This document shows positions 38,376 through 47,240 of a DNA stretch of 64,000 nt, one piece after another. Each line of letters starts with the position of its first letter. The stretch's first letter is position 1. The stretch is from assembly GCA_009837885.1 (NCBI GenBank), contig VXSP01000014.1:95498-159497 (forward strand), written 5' to 3'. The notes below the pieces were generated by a model. That model did not search any database and was not told the DNA's origin. It saw only the letters and a list, made by a program, of their open reading frames with translations. This stretch comes from Holophagales bacterium (GTDB taxonomy: Bacteria > Acidobacteriota > Thermoanaerobaculia > Multivoradales > Multivoraceae). The translations under genes and the position numbers were made by a program.

Positions 38376-40313
38376 TCAGAGACTGAGCGATTTCGAGGCC
38401 GTCCGATCCGCGATCCGCCCGGCGAGGTCCTCGATCGCGACCGCACCCTGATCCGGAGAACCGCCGTCCTCCGGCGCCTCGCGCAGCCGCAGCGAGACGG
38501 TGCCCGCTTCCTGTTCGCGGCCGCCGACGACGAGCATGTAGGGCACCTTGTGGGTCTGAGCGTCGCGGATCTTGTAGCCCAGCTTCTCGCTGCGTTCGTC
38601 GAGTTCGACGCGGACGCCGGCTTCGGAGAGCCGGCGGGTGACCTCCCGGCCGTAGTCCATGAAGCGGTCGGAGACCGGCAGGACGACCGCCTGGACCGGC
38701 GCCAGCCAGACCGGGAAGGCGCCGCCGGTGTGTTCGATCAGGATGCCCAGGAAGCGCTCGACGGAGCCGAGCATCGCGCGATGCAGCATGACCGGGCGCC
38801 GCGTCCCGCCGTCGCTGGCGGTGTACTCCAGGTCCAGCCGCTCCGGCATCTGGTAGTCCAGTTGCACGGTTCCCAACTGCCAGCTCCGGCCGAGCGCGTC
38901 GCGGGCCTGGAAGTCGATCTTCGGGCCGTAGAAGGCGCCGTCGCCCTCGTTGACCTCGAACTCGAGGCCGCGGCTCCTGAGCGCCCCCATCAGCGCGTTC
39001 TCGGCCCGCTCCCAGAGCTCGGCGCTGCCGATCGACTTCTCCGGCCGGGTGGACACCTCGATCTGGATGTCGTCGAAGCCGAACGTCCGGTAGATCTCCA
39101 GAATCGTCGACACAGGCAGCAGCACTTCTGCTTCGACCTGGTCTTCGGTGCAGAACGTGTGGGCGTCGTCCTGGCAGAACGTGCGCACGCGGGTCAGCCC
39201 GGTGATGACACCGGACTTTTCGTAGCGGTGGAGGCGGCCGAAGTCGGCGTAGCGGATCGGCAGGTCCCGGTAGGAGCGGAGATCGGTACGGTAGATCAGG
39301 CAGTGGCTTGGGCAGTTCATCGGCTTCACCGCGTACTGCCGCTCGTCGACCTCGGTCAGGAACATGTTCTCCCGGTAGTTGTCCCAGTGCCCCGAGCGAT
39401 GCCAGAGATCGACGTCGAGGATCTGCGGCGTCCGCACCTCCTCGAAGCCGTCGCGCCGGTTGAGTCCCTGCACGTAGTCGACCAGGAGGTTGTAGATCAC
39501 CGTCCCGCGGGGGTGGAAGAAGGGACTGCCGGGCGCGCTCTGGTTGAAGCTGAACAGGTCGAGTTCCGGGCCCAGGCGGCGGTGGTCGCGGGCCCTGCGC
39601 AGCTCCAGGTCGGCCAGATAGCCGTCTAGCGCTTCCCGGTTCGCGAACGCGGTTCCGTAGATCCGCTGCAACTGCTCGCGGCTCTGGTCGCCGCGATGGA
39701 ACACGCCCGAACTCTCGAGCAGCTTGACCGCGCCGACCTGGTCCACGCGCTGCGCGTGCGGACCGCGGCACAGGTCGACGAACTCGCCGTGCCGGAACAG
39801 CGTGATCGGCTCGCCCTCCGGGATGTCGTCCAGTCGCTCCAGCTTCAGCTCCTCGCCCATGCCGGCGAACAGCTCCCGCGCCTCCTCGCGGTCGATCTCG
39901 ACCCGCTCGACCTCGTGCTTCTCGCGCAGGATCTCCCGCATCTTCGCCTCGATCGCCTCGAGATCCTCCGGCACGAAGGTCCGCGGGAAGCGGAAGTCGT
40001 ACTGGTACTTCTCCGAGTGATCCCGCCGCCCGACGTCGATCTGGGTCCCGGGCCAGAGTCTCTGCACCGCGTCCGCCAGCACGTGCTCCGCCGTGTGGCG
40101 AAGGAAGATCTCCGCCTCTTCGTCCCTTGCCGTGAACAGCCGGAACCGCCCCGACGCTTCGATCGGCGCGCGCAGGTCGACGAGGCGGCCGTCGAGTTCG
40201 GCGCCGAGCGCCGCCTTCGCCAGGCCGGGTCCGATCGAGCGCGCCACCTCCAGCGCGGTCGTCCCGGGCGAGACGCTGCGCACCGATCCGTCAGGCAACG
40301 TCAGGTCGAGCAT
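38376..40313 (-). CDS. thrS: Threonine-tRNA ligase
   Basis: A 645-residue class II synthetase: an N-terminal TGS domain (LPDGSVRSVSPGTTALEVA), an editing domain (HTAEHVLADAVQRLWP), a catalytic core with the zinc ligand motif MNCPSHCLIY, FGRLHRYEKSGVITGLTRVR and the aminoacylation motif 3 region, and an anticodon-binding domain (PVSDRFMDYGREVTRRL, VGGREQEAGTVSLR). The length is normal. It sits at the head of the thrS-rpmI-rplT set, with the two tRNA-Val genes just upstream. Confidence 0.98.
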   Translation of the reverse strand: MLDLTLPDGSVRSVSPGTTALEVARSIGPGLAKAALGAELDGRLVDLRAPIEASGRFRLFTARDEEAEIFLRHTAEHVLADAVQRLWPGTQIDVGRRDHSEKYQYDFRFPRTFVPEDLEAIEAKMREILREKHEVERVEIDREEARELFAGMGEELKLERLDDIPEGEPITLFRHGEFVDLCRGPHAQRVDQVGAVKLLESSGVFHRGDQSREQLQRIYGTAFANREALDGYLADLELRRARDHRRLGPELDLFSFNQSAPGSPFFHPRGTVIYNLLVDYVQGLNRRDGFEEVRTPQILDVDLWHRSGHWDNYRENMFLTEVDERQYAVKPMNCPSHCLIYRTDLRSYRDLPIRYADFGRLHRYEKSGVITGLTRVRTFCQDDAHTFCTEDQVEAEVLLPVSTILEIYRTFGFDDIQIEVSTRPEKSIGSAELWERAENALMGALRSRGLEFEVNEGDGAFYGPKIDFQARDALGRSWQLGTVQLDYQMPERLDLEYTASDGGTRRPVMLHRAMLGSVERFLGILIEHTGGAFPVWLAPVQAVVLPVSDRFMDYGREVTRRLSEAGVRVELDERSEKLGYKIRDAQTHKVPYMLVVGGREQEAGTVSLRLREAPEDGGSPDQGAVAIEDLAGRIADRTASKSLSL

Positions 40314-40389
40314 CGGTCAATCAGACGGGGCGTCGGTCGATCAGATGGTGGGAGAGCGGGTGGGGCGGCCCCGCGGGCCGGTACCGCGA

Positions 40390-40466
40390 TGGTAGGCGCT
40401 AGCGGACTCGAACCGCTGACCTCTACCGTGTGAAGGTAGCGCTCTAACCAACTGAGCTAAGCGCCT
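40390..40466 (-). tRNA. tRNA-Val (anticodon CAC)
   Basis: Complete cloverleaf on the minus strand: acceptor AGGCGCT/AGCGCCT, D-arm GCTC...GAGC, anticodon stem CTACC/GGTAG with loop TTCACAC (anticodon CAC, reads GTG), T-arm AGCGG-TTCGAGT-CCGCT. CCA is encoded at the 3' end. It differs mainly in acceptor and anticodon stem from the tRNA-Val 80 bp away. Confidence 0.95.
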
Positions 40467-40498
40467 GAGTCACAGACCGAACGGCCCATGTCTGCGGA

Positions 40499-40545
40499 GG
40501 TTCGAGCGGACTCGAACCCAACTAACAGTCCGAGCAAGCTCGGAC
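40499..40545. repeat. Two hairpins between the tRNA genes, one a T-arm relic
   Basis: 40499-40518 is a perfect 8-bp inverted repeat with a 4-base loop. On the minus strand it starts with GGTTCGAGTCCGCTCG, identical to the T-arm and acceptor start of the tRNA-Val at 40548, so it looks like a leftover of a tRNA 3' end. 40528-40545 is a second 7-bp hairpin (GTCCGAG/CTCGGAC). They lie between two tRNA genes and may affect processing. Confidence 0.5.
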
Positions 40546-40547
40546 CC

Positions 40548-40624
40548 TGGTAGGCCCGAGCGGACTCGAACCGCTGACCTCTACGATGTCAACGTAGCGC
40601 TCTAACCAACTGAGCTACGGGCCT
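40548..40624 (-). tRNA. tRNA-Val (anticodon GAC)
   Basis: Complete cloverleaf on the minus strand: acceptor AGGCCCG/CGGGCCT, D-arm GCTC...GAGC, anticodon stem CTACG/CGTAG with loop TTGACAT (anticodon GAC, reads GTC/GTT), T-arm AGCGG-TTCGAGT-CCGCT, and an encoded CCA. Probably co-transcribed with the CAC tRNA. Confidence 0.95.
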
Positions 40625-40784
40625 GTATCCCGAGGCCGCGAATGCCGACGAGAACGCCCACAAGGGCTGCCGCGAGAAGGCGCAACGGTACAAAGGGGAG
40701 GGTTGCGGTGTCAACGAGAGGCACGCAGGAGTGAGCCGCGCCGCCGCGGCGCACTCGCCTGGAAGAGGCCGGCGAGGGTAACTG

Positions 40785-42047
40785 TTGCAGAATCCTGTCG
40801 TGGTCGACCCTCTGCAGATGGCCGAGTTGATCGAACAGGCGCGGCGGCGGATCGCCGGCGCGGTCTACGAGAGTCCCTGCGCCCGCTCGGAGTACTTCTC
40901 CCGCCTCTGCGGCATCGGCGCCTACTTCAAGCTCGAGAACCTGCAGATGACCGGCTCCTTCAAGGAGCGCGGTGCGCTCAACCGCATCCTCACCCTCTCG
41001 GAGGAGGAGCGGAGCCGCGGCCTGATCACGGCCTCGGCCGGCAACCATGGTCAGGCCGTGGCGTACCACGCGCATCGCCTCGGTCTCGAGGCGACGGTAG
41101 TCATGCCGCTGCCGACGCCCCTGATCAAGGTGGCGAACACGCGGAACTTCGGCGCCGACGTCCGGCTCGCCGGCGAGACCTTCGACGACGCCACGGCCCA
41201 CGCCCGGGAACTCGAAGCCGAGCACGGCTGGACGTACGTCCACCCCTTCGAGGATCCCCAGATCGTCGCCGGCCAGGGCACGATCGGTTTCGAGCTGATG
41301 ACCCAGGAGCCCGACCTCGAAGTCGTCGTCGTGCCGATCGGCGGCGGCGGTGTGATCTCGGGGATCGCCGCCGCCTACAAGGCGCACCGGCCGCAGACCC
41401 GGATCATCGGCGTGCAGACCGAGGCCGTCCCGTCGATGCGGGAGAGCCTGGCCGCCGGCCACCCGGTGACGGTGGAACGCCGCCACACGATCGCCGAGGG
41501 CATCGCCGTCAAGCGACCCGGCGAGCTGACCATGGGCCTGGTAAGGGAACTGGTCGACGACATCGTGACGGTGGACGAGGAAGAGATCGCGAACGCCGTC
41601 CTTCTCCTGCTCGAGCGGGAGAAGGCGGTCGTCGAGGGCGCCGGGGCCTCCGTGCTGGCCGCCGTCGTCAACGACCGCGTCCCCCAGGCGAAGGGCCGCC
41701 GGACCGCGATGGTGCTGACCGGCGGCAACATCGACGTCACCCTCCTGAACCGCATCATCGACCGCGGCCTGACCAAGGACGGCCGTCTGGTCCGGCTCGA
41801 CGTGTGCGTCAAGGACCGTCCGGGCGCCCTGGCGGCACTGCTCAACCTGGTCGGCGAGGCCGGCGCCAACGTCCTGGAGACCCATCACGAACGCGCCTTC
41901 ACCGCCGTCGGGCTCAACGAAGTGCACATCGAGCTGCGGCTCGAAACCCGCGGTGTCGCGCACGTCGAGGAACTCATCCAGCGGATCGCCGGCGCCGGTC
42001 TCCACGTCCGGCGCCAGAGCGAGCCCGAGCCCTGGCATGAACACTAG
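40785..42047 (+). CDS. ilvA: Threonine ammonia-lyase with C-terminal ACT domain
   Basis: A 420-residue PLP enzyme. SFKERGA carries the Schiff-base Lys; SAGNHGQAVAYHA, PIGGGGVISGIA and KRPGELT are family motifs. A single C-terminal ACT domain (DRPGALAALLNLVGEAGANV) suggests the short, catabolic-type threonine/serine dehydratase. It converts threonine to 2-oxobutyrate. The start is a TTG at 40785 with GAGGG upstream; GTG 40800 is an alternative. It stands alone, divergent from the tRNA genes. Confidence 0.93.
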   Translation: MQNPVVVDPLQMAELIEQARRRIAGAVYESPCARSEYFSRLCGIGAYFKLENLQMTGSFKERGALNRILTLSEEERSRGLITASAGNHGQAVAYHAHRLGLEATVVMPLPTPLIKVANTRNFGADVRLAGETFDDATAHARELEAEHGWTYVHPFEDPQIVAGQGTIGFELMTQEPDLEVVVVPIGGGGVISGIAAAYKAHRPQTRIIGVQTEAVPSMRESLAAGHPVTVERRHTIAEGIAVKRPGELTMGLVRELVDDIVTVDEEEIANAVLLLLEREKAVVEGAGASVLAAVVNDRVPQAKGRRTAMVLTGGNIDVTLLNRIIDRGLTKDGRLVRLDVCVKDRPGALAALLNLVGEAGANVLETHHERAFTAVGLNEVHIELRLETRGVAHVEELIQRIAGAGLHVRRQSEPEPWHEH

Positions 42048-42069
42048 GGCCGCCGCCTCACCGCCCTGC

Positions 42070-42075
42070 TACGCT
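42070..42075 (+). promoter_or_regulatory. Candidate -10 element (TACGCT), leaderless
   Basis: TACGCT (TANNNT) ends 8 nt before the GTG of the 46-codon ORF at 42084. It supports transcription and translation of that ORF, and through it of the CNNM gene. Confidence 0.35.
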
Positions 42076-42083
42076 AGGCCGGC

Positions 42084-42224
42084 GTGAACGACGAAGCTTC
42101 GGATCCGTCGCCATCCGACTCCAGTCTGGACGACCCCGACCCCGACCCGGACCCCGGCCGGCGCGCCTGTGACCGCGGGTCCCGTTCCCCGCTGACGACG
42201 ACGCCCCTCCCGGCGCGCGAATGA
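42084..42224 (+). CDS. Small acidic leader ORF upstream of the CNNM gene
   Basis: A 46-codon ORF from GTG: VNDEASDPSPSDSSLDD, then DPDPDPDPG, then an Arg-rich stretch and a TGA that overlaps the next ATG (ATGA). It has no homologue I know. The TACGCT element 8 nt upstream and the exact stop-start overlap with the downstream gene suggest a real translated leader that couples to it. An alternative is that it is only 5' untranslated sequence. Confidence 0.35.
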   Translation: MNDEASDPSPSDSSLDDPDPDPDPGRRACDRGSRSPLTTTPLPARE

Positions 42225-43570
42225 TCCCGCCGATCGTCGCGGCCACCGGGCCGCCCGTGAATCTCGATCTGCCGCTGGGCTGGAGCCTGGCCCTGGCCCT
42301 TTTCCTGGTCGGGCTGAACGGTTTCTTCGTCGCCGCCGAGTTCGCTCTGGTCAAGGTCCGGCCGACCCAGGTGGCGCCACACCAGGACACGCTGCGGGGC
42401 CGCCTGGCGCAGCGCATGATCGATCAGCTCGACGCCTACCTGTCGGCCACCCAGCTCGGCATCACCCTCGCCAGCATCGGCCTCGGCATCGTCGGCGAGC
42501 CCGCGGTCAATCGCCTGCTCCAGCCCCTCTTCGACCTGGCGCCCAATCTGCCGGAAGAGGCCGCCCACTCGATCAGCCTGATGGTTTCCTTCGCGATCAT
42601 CAGCATGTTCCACATCGTGCTCGGCGAGCTGGCGCCCAAGTCGCTCGCCATCCGCCGGCCCGAACCGACCAGCCTGTGGGTGGCGGCGCCGCTGTGGTTC
42701 TTCTACCAGGTGACCTACCCCGGCATCTGGGTCCTGAACCAGATGGCGAACGCCTTCCTGCGCCTGTTCGGCATCGAACCTCTCCGGCACGGCGAACTCG
42801 CTCACAGCGAGGAGGAGATCCGGAGCCTTCTCGCCTCCGAGCAGGAGACCGAACTATCCGAGCCCAAGCGGGAGCTGCTCGACAACGTGTTCGAGCTCTC
42901 CGATCGCAACGCCCGCCAGGTGATGGTTCCCCGCACCGAGGTCGTCTACCTCGACGCCGCGGCGCCGATGGACGCCAACCTCGATCGCGCCCGCCGGAGC
43001 GGTCACACCCGCTTCCCGCTCTGCGAGGGCGACCTCGACCAGCTCGTCGGCCTGGTGCACATCAAGGACCTGTTCATCGCACGCGAGCCGCCGAAGTCGC
43101 TTCGCGAGATCGCGCGCGAGACCTTCGCGGTGCCCGAGACGCTGCCGCTCGACCAGTTGATGACCCGGATGCGCCACGAGCACATCCACATGGCCGCGGT
43201 GGTCGACGAGTACGGCGGCGTGGCCGGCATCGTGACGCTCGAGAACGTGCTGGAGGAGATCGTCGGCGAGATCCAGGACGAGTTCGACGCCGAGGCGCCG
43301 GAGTTCGTCCGCCTCGACGACGGCGGCTACAAGGTGCTCGGCGGCATGCTGCTCGACGATCTCGAGGACGAACTCGGCATGGACATCTCCGACGCCCGCG
43401 AGGAGGACACCGTCGCCGGCATCGCCCTGTCCGAGCTCGGCCGGACCGCCGAGATCGGGGACACCGTCGAGGTCGGCCGGCTGCGACTGGAGGTGGTGGA
43501 CGTAGATGGGAACCGGATCGTGTCGTTGCGGCTACACGTGTTGCCCGAGCCGCCTGAGGACGACCCCTGA
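42221..43570 (+). CDS. CNNM/CorC-HlyC family membrane protein (hemolysin-related)
   Basis: A 449-residue protein: a DUF21/CNNM membrane domain (FVAAEFALVKVRPTQ, QLGITLASIGLGIVGEPA, about residues 20-190), a CBS-domain pair (VMVPRTEVVYLDA, VHIKDLFIA, AAVVDEYGGVAGIVTLENVLEEIVGEI), and a C-terminal CorC_HlyC transporter-associated domain. The family is linked to magnesium or cobalt efflux. Its ATG overlaps the small ORF at 42084. It runs convergently into proS, overlapping its 3' end by 39 bp. Confidence 0.93.
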   Translation: MIPPIVAATGPPVNLDLPLGWSLALALFLVGLNGFFVAAEFALVKVRPTQVAPHQDTLRGRLAQRMIDQLDAYLSATQLGITLASIGLGIVGEPAVNRLLQPLFDLAPNLPEEAAHSISLMVSFAIISMFHIVLGELAPKSLAIRRPEPTSLWVAAPLWFFYQVTYPGIWVLNQMANAFLRLFGIEPLRHGELAHSEEEIRSLLASEQETELSEPKRELLDNVFELSDRNARQVMVPRTEVVYLDAAAPMDANLDRARRSGHTRFPLCEGDLDQLVGLVHIKDLFIAREPPKSLREIARETFAVPETLPLDQLMTRMRHEHIHMAAVVDEYGGVAGIVTLENVLEEIVGEIQDEFDAEAPEFVRLDDGGYKVLGGMLLDDLEDELGMDISDAREEDTVAGIALSELGRTAEIGDTVEVGRLRLEVVDVDGNRIVSLRLHVLPEPPEDDP

Positions 43571-45280
43571 CACTCCGTCGAGCGGCACGACCTCGCGCTC
43601 GCCGTCCAGCCGGTTCGAGACCTCGGCGCCGCCGGCGCGAAGCGAGCGCGCGCCGACGACCACCCGCACCGGGAAGCCGACCAGGTCCGCGTCCTTGAAC
43701 TTGACGCCCGGCCGCTCCCGGCGGTCGTCGTAGAGCACGTCGAAGCCACCCGGAGCGAGCGCGGCCTCGAGTTCCTCGTAGAGACCGTCCGCCGCCGAGC
43801 GCACGGCGTCGTCGCCGGGGTCGAGCGAGCTGAGCACGACCGCGAAGGGCGAAAGCGGCACGGGCCAGACGATGCCGTCGTCGTCGTGCCCCTGTTCGAT
43901 CGCCGCCGCCGCCGTCCGGCCGATCCCCAGTCCATAGCAGCCCATCTCGGCCGGCCGCAGGCGACCCTGTTCGTCCGTGAACGTGCAGTTCATGCTCTCG
44001 GAGTAGGCCGTGCCCAGCTTGAAGATGTGGCCGACCTCGATGCCCCGCGAGATGCGCAGCACGCCGCCGCCGCAGCGCGGACACGGGTCGGAGGCTTCGG
44101 CGGTCATCACGTCGACCCACTCGAGCGGACGCGCGCTCGCCACGTCCCGGTCCCAACGGACGGAGACGAGATGCTCGTCGCCGGCGTTGGCGCCGCAGAC
44201 AAAGCCGTCGAGTTGCCGAGCCGACTCGTCGACCACCAGCCGTACCTCGGGCGAAAGGCCGACCGGCCCCGAGAAGCCGAGCGGACCGCCGGTCGCCGCC
44301 GCCACCTGTTCGGCCGAAGCGAGCCGCAGCCCGAGGCCGCCCAGGACGTTCAGCAGCTTGACCTCGTTCACCTCGCGGTCGCCGCGGATGGCGACCGCGG
44401 CCAGTCCGTCGTCCGTCTCGTAGATCAGCGTCTTGACGACGAGAGCCCTGTCGACCTCCAGCATTCCGGCGACCTCGGCGACGGTTGTCGCGCCCGGCGT
44501 CGAAACCCTGCGCGGTCCGTCGCCGTCGTCGCCGTCGGCGGCTGCCGCCGGTCGCGGCAGGTCGCCGATCTCAGCCCGTTCGACGTTGGCGCCGTAGCCG
44601 CAGGCGGCGCAGCTTGCGACCGCGCTCTCACCGGTGTCGGCTAGCACCATGAACTCGTGCGAGGAGGAACCGCCGATCGCGCCCTGGTCCGCTTCGACCA
44701 CGGAGTACTCGAGCCCGCAGGCCTCGAAGATGCGCGAGTAGGCGTCGTACATGGCCTGGTAGTTCCGGTCCAGGCCCTCCTCGTCCACGTCGAAGGAGTA
44801 GGCGTCCTTCATGATGAACTCGCGACCGCGCATCAGACCGAACCGCGGACGGATCTCGTCCCGGAACTTGGTCTGGATCTGGAACAGGTTGAGCGGCATC
44901 TGCCGGTAGCTCTTCACGTCGCGCCGGACCAGATCGGTGATGACCTCCTCGTGGGTCGGGCCGAAACAGAACCGCCTTCCGTGACGGTCCTCCATGCGCA
45001 GGAGTTCGGCGCCGTACTTGAACCAGCGGCCGGACTCCTCCCACAGCTCGGCGGGCTGAATCGCGGGCATCGAGAGCTCGACCGCTCCGGCCCGCTCCAT
45101 CTCGCGGCGGACGATCGCCATCAGCTTGCGCATCGTCCGCCAGCCCGCCGGCTGCATCGTGTAGATCCCGGCCGCCAGCCGCCGCACGAGTCCGGCGCGC
45201 GCCATCAACTGGTGGCTCACCACCTCGGCGTCCCGGGGCGCCTCGCGGGCGGTCATCAGGTAGTAGTTGCTCCAGCGCAT
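43532..45280 (-). CDS. proS: Proline-tRNA ligase
   Basis: A 582-residue bacterial-type ProRS: class II motif 1 (AGIYTMQPAGWRTMRKL), motif 2 region (CFGPTHEEVITDLVRRDVKSYRQMPLNLFQIQTKFRDEIRPRFGLMRGREF in full context), an editing/INS insertion (about 220-390), and GIEVGHIFKLGTAYSESMNC with the motif 3 and anticodon domain. It charges tRNA-Pro. The ATG at 45280 is the last of four near-identical start regions (see 45282-45337). It overlaps the CNNM gene tail to tail. Confidence 0.97.
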   Translation of the reverse strand: MRWSNYYLMTAREAPRDAEVVSHQLMARAGLVRRLAAGIYTMQPAGWRTMRKLMAIVRREMERAGAVELSMPAIQPAELWEESGRWFKYGAELLRMEDRHGRRFCFGPTHEEVITDLVRRDVKSYRQMPLNLFQIQTKFRDEIRPRFGLMRGREFIMKDAYSFDVDEEGLDRNYQAMYDAYSRIFEACGLEYSVVEADQGAIGGSSSHEFMVLADTGESAVASCAACGYGANVERAEIGDLPRPAAAADGDDGDGPRRVSTPGATTVAEVAGMLEVDRALVVKTLIYETDDGLAAVAIRGDREVNEVKLLNVLGGLGLRLASAEQVAAATGGPLGFSGPVGLSPEVRLVVDESARQLDGFVCGANAGDEHLVSVRWDRDVASARPLEWVDVMTAEASDPCPRCGGGVLRISRGIEVGHIFKLGTAYSESMNCTFTDEQGRLRPAEMGCYGLGIGRTAAAAIEQGHDDDGIVWPVPLSPFAVVLSSLDPGDDAVRSAADGLYEELEAALAPGGFDVLYDDRRERPGVKFKDADLVGFPVRVVVGARSLRAGGAEVSNRLDGEREVVPLDGVSGVVLRRLGQHV

Positions 45281-45281
45281 G

Positions 45282-45337
45282 TCAGTTGCCCCAGCGCATC
45301 GTTGCTCTCCGGCGCATCGTCAGTCGCTCCGGCGCAT
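45282..45337 (-). promoter_or_regulatory. Tandem duplicates of the proS start forming two mini-ORFs
   Basis: ATG codons at 45337, 45317, 45299 and 45280 are each followed by GCGC(C/T)GG(A/G)G..., spaced 20, 18 and 19 nt. The first reads MRRSD-stop; the second reads MRRATMRWGN-stop and ends one base before the proS ATG (TGACATG). These look like duplicates of the gene's own start that now form upstream ORFs. They could tune proS by re-initiation, or be only a repeat. Confidence 0.45.
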
Positions 45338-45395
45338 CGTTGCTCTCCGGCCGCGGAGACTACTAGGAGTATCGCGGGAAGCGGGGCACTGGGGC

Positions 45396-45401
45396 TAGGC
45401 T
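45396..45401 (+). promoter_or_regulatory. Candidate -10 element (TAGGCT), leaderless
   Basis: TAGGCT (TANNNT) ends 9 nt before the ATG of the TPR gene at 45411, which lacks a ribosome site. Confidence 0.4.
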
Positions 45402-45410
45402 CGCTCCGCG

Positions 45411-47240
45411 ATGTACTGCCAGGTCTGCGGCGCGCGGAACGAGGACGACGCGGAGTACTGCCAGCGCTGCCGGCAGAAGCTGATGGTGCTCTCCGGCTCC
45501 GCCGTCGCGGGCGAGGAAGCGATCGACGCCGGCGACGAGGAGTTCTCGCTCGACGAGCACCTGCTGGAACGGATCTCGATGCTGGAGGAGGTCCTCAAGC
45601 GCATCGGCGAGACGGTGCAGAAAGTCCTGAGCGCGATGGAGCGGCAGGAGGAGAGCATCCTCGTTCATCACGCCGGCATGCTGGCCCTGCGCGACCTCCT
45701 GGAGCGGCAGGATGTGATCAACACCGCCGAATGGAGCGACCTCTGGGAGTCCAAGATGGACTACCAGTTCCTCGTGCTGGAGAAGCGCGAGCGTTTCGCC
45801 GCCGTCAGGGACGGCATTCTGGGGCTCTACGAAGGTGGCCGGCGCCCCGCCTTCACGCAGCTCCTCGAGGAAGCGGAGCACGCGCTGAACGGCCTCGACC
45901 TGGCCCGCGCGATGAAGGCGCTGGAGGCGGCGGCCGGGCTCGACCGCCGCAACCACGAACTGGCCCGGTTCCTGGGCGAATCGCACTTCCAGGAGGGCCG
46001 GCTGGAGCGCGCGCTGGAGCACTTCGACCGCCTGCTCGAGGCCAAGCCGAACCACATCCAGGGGCTCGTCTACACCGGCGTCATCCAACTCCAGCAGGGC
46101 GACGAGCAGCGCGGCCAGGAGTTCCTGGAGAAGGCCGTGATCCTGCACCCGGACGCGTTCCTGCCGCATTTCTGCCTGGGGGCGTCGCTCGCCGGCAGGG
46201 GACAGTTGAAGTCCGCGGCCGCGTTCCTCGAGCGGGCGGTCGAGATCGACGTCGTGCCGCAGGCGCTCTACCTGCTCGGCCGCTGCCACTACGAAACGGG
46301 CCGGCCGGCCAGGGCGATCGAGTCGCTGAGCCGCGCGGTTCAGCTCGATCCCGCCTTCGAGGAGTGCCATCACCTCCTCGGTCTCTGCTACCTGGACCGG
46401 CGCTGGAACCGCAAGGCGCTCGCCGCGTTCCGCACGGCGCAGCAGTTGAACCCCAGGCGCATGCGCTACCGCGACCTGGTGGCCTACCTCTCGGGCCGCT
46501 CCGGCGCCGACTTGCCCAGGACCAGCCCCGCCGCGGCGGACTGGGTCAGCCGCGGCGAGCAGGCGATCCGATCCGGCGAGGCGCCGGAAGCGCTCCGCTG
46601 CTACCGCGAGGCGCTGGCGCTCGATCCGGACAACCCGGCCCTGCTGATGTCCTGCGCCCTCGCCTGCCTGCGGCTCGACCGCAGCCAGGAGATCCGCCCG
46701 CTGACCGAGCGGGTGCTCGCATCGAAGCCGGGCGAGATGCTGCGGGCGACCGCCTACGCGACCCTGATCGAGGCGCTGCGCAGCGAGGGCAGGTACCGGG
46801 ACGCGAACGACGCCGGGCAACGGCTGCTCGACGAGGCAGGCTCCAACTTCTCGAAGAGCATCGCCTACTACGAGATGGCGTACAACCTGGCGGAGATGGA
46901 CGAGGACCTGGACCAGGCCCTCGACTTCGCGCGCCGGTCCCTGGAGCACGCCCCGGAGGAGTTGCGCCAGTTCCCGCTAGCCGCCCTGGGCTGGGTCCAC
47001 TACAAGCGCCAGGAGCTGGACGAGGCGATCGAGTTCCTGTCCCAGTCGACCGAACTCGGACCGTCGACCGCGGCGCTCACCCGCCTGGGCATGGCGCTCC
47101 TGGCATCGGGAGACGAGGACGGAGCGCGCGGCGCCCTGGCTCAGGCCCGCCGGCTCGACGAGCGTGGCGGCGCGATCGAGGAGAAGATGATGGAGTTCAT
47201 GAAGGACTCCGCGCGCATCATCGAGCGGGTGCGGCGCTAG
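45411..47240 (+). CDS. Zinc-ribbon TPR-repeat protein
   Basis: A 609-residue protein. Residues 1-25 form a zinc ribbon (YCQVCG..N..DAEYCQRCRQKL, two CxxC). A helical linker follows to about 130. The rest is a series of tetratricopeptide repeats, such as ALEHFDRLLEAKPNHIQGLVYTG, AIESLSRAVQLDPAFEECHHLLG and ALRCYREALALDPDNPALL. Proteins of this plan act as scaffolds; a precise role cannot be given. It overlaps the next, convergent gene by 4 bp: CTAG serves as the stop on both strands. Confidence 0.85.
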   Translation: MYCQVCGARNEDDAEYCQRCRQKLMVLSGSAVAGEEAIDAGDEEFSLDEHLLERISMLEEVLKRIGETVQKVLSAMERQEESILVHHAGMLALRDLLERQDVINTAEWSDLWESKMDYQFLVLEKRERFAAVRDGILGLYEGGRRPAFTQLLEEAEHALNGLDLARAMKALEAAAGLDRRNHELARFLGESHFQEGRLERALEHFDRLLEAKPNHIQGLVYTGVIQLQQGDEQRGQEFLEKAVILHPDAFLPHFCLGASLAGRGQLKSAAAFLERAVEIDVVPQALYLLGRCHYETGRPARAIESLSRAVQLDPAFEECHHLLGLCYLDRRWNRKALAAFRTAQQLNPRRMRYRDLVAYLSGRSGADLPRTSPAAADWVSRGEQAIRSGEAPEALRCYREALALDPDNPALLMSCALACLRLDRSQEIRPLTERVLASKPGEMLRATAYATLIEALRSEGRYRDANDAGQRLLDEAGSNFSKSIAYYEMAYNLAEMDEDLDQALDFARRSLEHAPEELRQFPLAALGWVHYKRQELDEAIEFLSQSTELGPSTAALTRLGMALLASGDEDGARGALAQARRLDERGGAIEEKMMEFMKDSARIIERVRR

